This document shows positions 61,549-64,000 of a DNA stretch of 64,000 nucleotides, in pieces. The notes under the pieces are model-generated. The model was not told where the DNA came from. It saw nothing but the letters and a program-made list of their open reading frames with translations, and searched no databases. The stretch is taken from NCBI GenBank assembly GCA_035499555.1, contig DATJYO010000075.1, positions 1-64,000 on the forward strand, written 5' to 3'. A program made the translations under genes and the position numbers. The stretch comes from Bog-159 sp035499555 (lineage in GTDB: Bacteria > Acidobacteriota > Terriglobia > Bryobacterales > Bryobacteraceae). Numbering within the stretch: position 1 is the first letter of the stretch; every line of letters begins with the position of its first letter.

Positions 61549-62412
61549 CTATCTGTTTTTGCCGGTGGCGGACCCGAGGTTGAGGACTTCGTTCAGGGAC
61601 CCCTGCCGGTAGCCTTCCAGATCCAAGGTCACGTACTTGAAACCCAGGATCTTGAAAATCGACGTGAAGGCTCGCGCCATATCCGGATTCAATGCCTTGG
61701 GCAGCTCGTCCGGCGCGATCTCCAGGCGCACCAGCTCGCCGTGATAGCGCACCCGGAATTGCCGGAAGCCGAGCGATTTGATCTCCTCTTCGCCGCGCTC
61801 CACGGTTTTCACGTTGTCGATCGTCACCGGGGTGCCATAAGGAATCCGGGAGCTGAGGCATGCCGAGGCGGGGCGGTCCCAGGTAGGCAATCCAGCCAGG
61901 CGGGAAAGTTCGCGGATCTCCGCCTTGGTGAGGCCGGCATCCACCAGCGGCGCTTTCACCTGGTGCTTGCCGGCAGCCTTCTGTCCGGGGCGATAGTCGC
62001 CCAGATCGTCGGCGTTCACGCCGTAAATGATGTGGCGAATGCCGCGCGCGCGCCCGATCTCTTCCAACCGGGTAAACAGCTCGTCCTTGCAGTGATAACA
62101 CCGGTTGGCGTCATTCTTGAGGTAATCGGGATTCTCGAATTCCGCCGTTTGTATATATTCGTGCGGAATGCCGAACTGGTGGACGAACGCTTCGGCATCG
62201 CGTTTGTGCGATTCCGGCATGGAGGCGGAATCGGCCGTAACCGCCAGCGCCCGGCCGTTCAACGCCTGGTGCGCGGCCCAGGCCAGATACGCGGAATCGG
62301 CGCCGCCCGAGTAGGCCACCATCACGCGATCGAGCTGGCGCAGCGCAGCGAAAAGCTTCTCCTGCTTATCGCGCATCACTGCGGGCTGCGTAAGGCCGGC
62401 TAAGGCGGTCAT
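61549..62412 (-). CDS. larE: ATP-dependent sulfur transferase LarE, three-Cys type
   Basis: 287 residues. The PP-loop SGGADS (35-40) binds ATP, which AMPylates the nicotinic-acid-derived precursor of the nickel-pincer cofactor. Cys105 and Cys108 (NRCYHCKDELF) plus Cys185 (SACLSSRIPYG) give the three-Cys set of LarE proteins thought to hold a [4Fe-4S] cluster and use it catalytically; single-Cys LarE enzymes instead sacrifice one Cys per sulfur. Known Lar partners (LarB, LarC, racemase) are not in the window, so the cofactor's user is unknown. Confidence 0.9.
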   Translation of the reverse strand: MTALAGLTQPAVMRDKQEKLFAALRQLDRVMVAYSGGADSAYLAWAAHQALNGRALAVTADSASMPESHKRDAEAFVHQFGIPHEYIQTAEFENPDYLKNDANRCYHCKDELFTRLEEIGRARGIRHIIYGVNADDLGDYRPGQKAAGKHQVKAPLVDAGLTKAEIRELSRLAGLPTWDRPASACLSSRIPYGTPVTIDNVKTVERGEEEIKSLGFRQFRVRYHGELVRLEIAPDELPKALNPDMARAFTSIFKILGFKYVTLDLEGYRQGSLNEVLNLGSATGKNR

Positions 62413-62445
62413 AGTTGAATTATAACGTAGCCCACACGCCGGACC

Positions 62446-63411
62446 TCAGGGTTGCCGCGCGGGCAGAGCGGGAGGCGGGGGCAGGGGAGCCTTGAGTTTC
62501 TTGTATTCGGCAAATGCGGCCTCGGCTTCCGCCGTGCGATCGTGCCGCCGGTAGACCAGGCCCAACGAATAGAGCGCCTCTACGACGATCGGCTCGTCGG
62601 TGCTGGCCGCGCGATACTCCGTGATGGCTTCCTCATCGCGGCCCAACTGGTCCAGCACGCGGCCCAGGTGATAGTGGGCCACGGAGAGCGCCGGATCGTA
62701 GCGCAACGATTCCCGCAGGGCCGCTTCCGCCTCTTTAAGCCGCTGCATGCGCAACAGCAGAGCTCCCAGGTTGTGCGGCGGCCAGGCGGATGGCTGGACC
62801 AGCTTGCGATTCAGCTCCACCGCCTTCTCAAAAGCATGCACGGCATCGTCGGTCTGGCCCGACATATCCAGCGCCAGACCCAGGTTGTCATAGGCGCGCG
62901 CCGAGCCCGGATCCAGCTCAATCACGCGCCGCAGCTTGGCCACGGCGTCTTCGTACAGGCGCTGGTCATAATCGATGCGCGCCAGCCAGTATAGATAGAG
63001 CGCGGTTTCGGGATGCGCCGCATTCAGCCGCGTGAGTTGCGCGCGGGCCTCCGCCGCATCGTCGAGCTTCACCAACGCCATAGCCCAGGTAAAACGGTCG
63101 CGGTCGTCGAGCGGGGACAATTCGTCGGAGCGCTGGAACGCCTGTGCCGCCAGGTCCATACGCCCATCCAGGAACTCCACGCCGCCGGCCAGTGCCGCCA
63201 GTTCTGCCGCCAGCGCCGATTTTCCCGCGGCCTCGGATAGTCGATCGAGGAGGGTCGCCGTGCGCCCGTAGTCTTTGGCTGAAAAAGCATCCAGCACCGA
63301 GGTCCGCTGATCCCCGGGCAGATGACAGTTGGCCAGGCGATCCCGCAGGCCATCCGGCTGCTGCGCCAGCGCGCAGGCCAGGAACAGCGTCGGGACCAGT
63401 CCGCGTTTCAA
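62446..63411 (-). CDS. Secreted tetratricopeptide-repeat protein
   Basis: 321 residues from a TTG (63411) with GAGGTG 8 bases upstream, overlapping the stop of the upstream TPR gene by 4 bases. A signal peptide (GLVPTLFLACALAQQ) leads to about seven TPR motifs (AKLRRVIELDPGSARAYDNLGLALDM; AEAALRESLRYDPALSVAHYHLGRVLD; AEAAFAEYKKL). TPRs bind proteins; the family is large in this lineage, often beside outer-membrane systems, so only 'scaffold' can be said. Confidence 0.85.
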   Translation of the reverse strand: MKRGLVPTLFLACALAQQPDGLRDRLANCHLPGDQRTSVLDAFSAKDYGRTATLLDRLSEAAGKSALAAELAALAGGVEFLDGRMDLAAQAFQRSDELSPLDDRDRFTWAMALVKLDDAAEARAQLTRLNAAHPETALYLYWLARIDYDQRLYEDAVAKLRRVIELDPGSARAYDNLGLALDMSGQTDDAVHAFEKAVELNRKLVQPSAWPPHNLGALLLRMQRLKEAEAALRESLRYDPALSVAHYHLGRVLDQLGRDEEAITEYRAASTDEPIVVEALYSLGLVYRRHDRTAEAEAAFAEYKKLKAPLPPPPALPARQP

Positions 63412-64000
63412 TATGGCTTCACCTCGATGGTCCGCATCATCAGCTCGCGCCGGCGGGAGCGGGCGGCATCCAGGGTGCGCAGGTGGGCGGCCTGCGCTTC
63501 GGCGCCGGCATCGTGCATGAGCCCCATGACCGTCAGCAGCGTGGAGTTCGCCTGGAAGTTGTCGGGATCGAGTTTCAGGGCGCGATCGACCGCCGCGCGC
63601 GCCGCCGCCAGTTGACCCTGGCCGATGCGTACGCGCGCCAGTTCCGTTTCGGCTTCGGCAAATCCGGGCACAAGCCGGATGGCGTGTTCAAGATGCGCTG
63701 CCGCCGAATCATAGTGCTCCTCCATGCGATCGACCCGGCCCAGAAAGTATGCCGCGCCGGCCTCCGTCTGGGGATCTTTGCTGATGGCGGTCATCTCCGC
63801 CCGGCAGCGATCGTAATCCATGGTGTCGAAATAGGCGGCGCCCAGCGCGAAATGGCCCCGCGGATCGTTGGGAAGCGCAGTCACGTATTTGTTGAAATAT
63901 GGAATGGAATCCGTTGCCTGTCCACCACTTAGGAGCACGCCACCCATCGCATAGTTAAACTCGGGATTGGCCGGATCGAGGGCCAGCGCCTGGTCCAGGG
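63408..64000 (-). CDS. Tetratricopeptide-repeat protein, 5' end outside window
   Basis: The frame is open to the right edge, so the N-terminus is missing; an ATG at 63947 is internal. At least four TPR motifs are visible (YFDTMDYDRCRAEMTAISKDPQTEAGAAYFLGRVDRM; AAAHLEHAIRLVPGFAEAETELARV). It ends ahead of the next TPR gene with a 4-base overlap, so they are a coupled pair and probably act together. Confidence 0.8.
   Translation of the reverse strand, partial: LDQALALDPANPEFNYAMGGVLLSGGQATDSIPYFNKYVTALPNDPRGHFALGAAYFDTMDYDRCRAEMTAISKDPQTEAGAAYFLGRVDRMEEHYDSAAAHLEHAIRLVPGFAEAETELARVRIGQGQLAAARAAVDRALKLDPDNFQANSTLLTVMGLMHDAGAEAQAAHLRTLDAARSRRRELMMRTIEVKPY

Noticed and set aside
1..64000. CRISPR arrays, insertion sequences, tRNA or rRNA genes
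   Set aside because: No spaced direct repeats, transposase motifs, cloverleaf or rRNA-like stretches were seen; short RNA genes could still be missed without a covariance search.

Overview
The window is a GC-rich (my estimate, mid-60s percent) bacterial chromosome segment with about 51 protein genes and no rRNA, tRNA, CRISPR array or insertion sequence that I could see. It looks like an acidobacterium of the Bryobacterales/Solibacter group. The best marker is the C-terminal domain of the protein at 58774-60600, which matches the repeat-associated domain first described from Solibacter proteins (TIGR03437). Supporting traits are a Tat-exported Gfo/Idh/MocA protein, a WPQFRGP-type PQQ-like propeller, large YVTN propellers with choice-of-anchor-D repeats, and hopanoid genes. 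This assignment is inference; no database search was run.

Layout. 1-5000: a two-ASKHA-domain acyl-CoA dehydratase activase (running off the left edge) and a siroheme nitrite/sulfite reductase, both minus strand. 5063-13363: a Tat-exported HExxH protein, then a tight plus-strand operon of FHA protein, 32-residue membrane peptide, PP2C phosphatase, Ser/Thr kinase, a single-chain SEDS glycosyltransferase plus class B penicillin-binding protein, and a second FHA protein. The gene content is that of the actinobacterial fhaA-fhaB-pstP-rodA-pbpA-pknA-pknB cell-wall locus. 14177-18500: a hopanoid head-group operon (hpnJ, two SMR-type membrane proteins, hpnI), an adenylate kinase and a zinc ribbon. 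18569-25573: secreted hypothetical, carboxylesterase, 6-phosphogluconate dehydrogenase, acetate-permease-like protein, small secreted protein and an unrecognised 503-residue protein. 25745-28256: a second adenylate kinase directly followed by isocitrate dehydrogenase kinase/phosphatase (aceK). 28272-36331: PQQ-like propeller, exported ankyrin protein, esterase, GH3 glycosidase with PA14 insert, LamG/anchor-D protein.

36418-39200: PAS/zinc protein, then a B12-type radical SAM enzyme preceded by a 65-residue Trp-rich ORF, an intrinsic-terminator-like hairpin and an upstream palindrome. 39272-43367: a redox module (tetraheme cytochrome c, Tat-exported 4x[4Fe-4S] protein, NrfD, polytopic membrane protein) with no catalytic subunit. 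43706-47911: giant YVTN propeller protein. 48047-55862: zinc-ribbon protein, three MscS channels, a nitrilase and a 926-residue P-loop ATPase, one MscS being coupled to the ATPase. 56049-64000: Gfo/Idh/MocA oxidoreductase, SDR, DUF1992 protein, propeller with Solibacter domain, 2OG-Fe(II) oxygenase, larE and two TPR proteins.

The candidates most worth following are the SEDS-PBP fusion in its phospho-signalling operon, the small ORF/terminator/radical SAM unit, the ATPase-MscS pair, the adk-aceK pair and the SMR pair between hpnJ and hpnI. Starts were re-chosen from ribosome-binding sites and domain boundaries where the longest reading frame looked too long.
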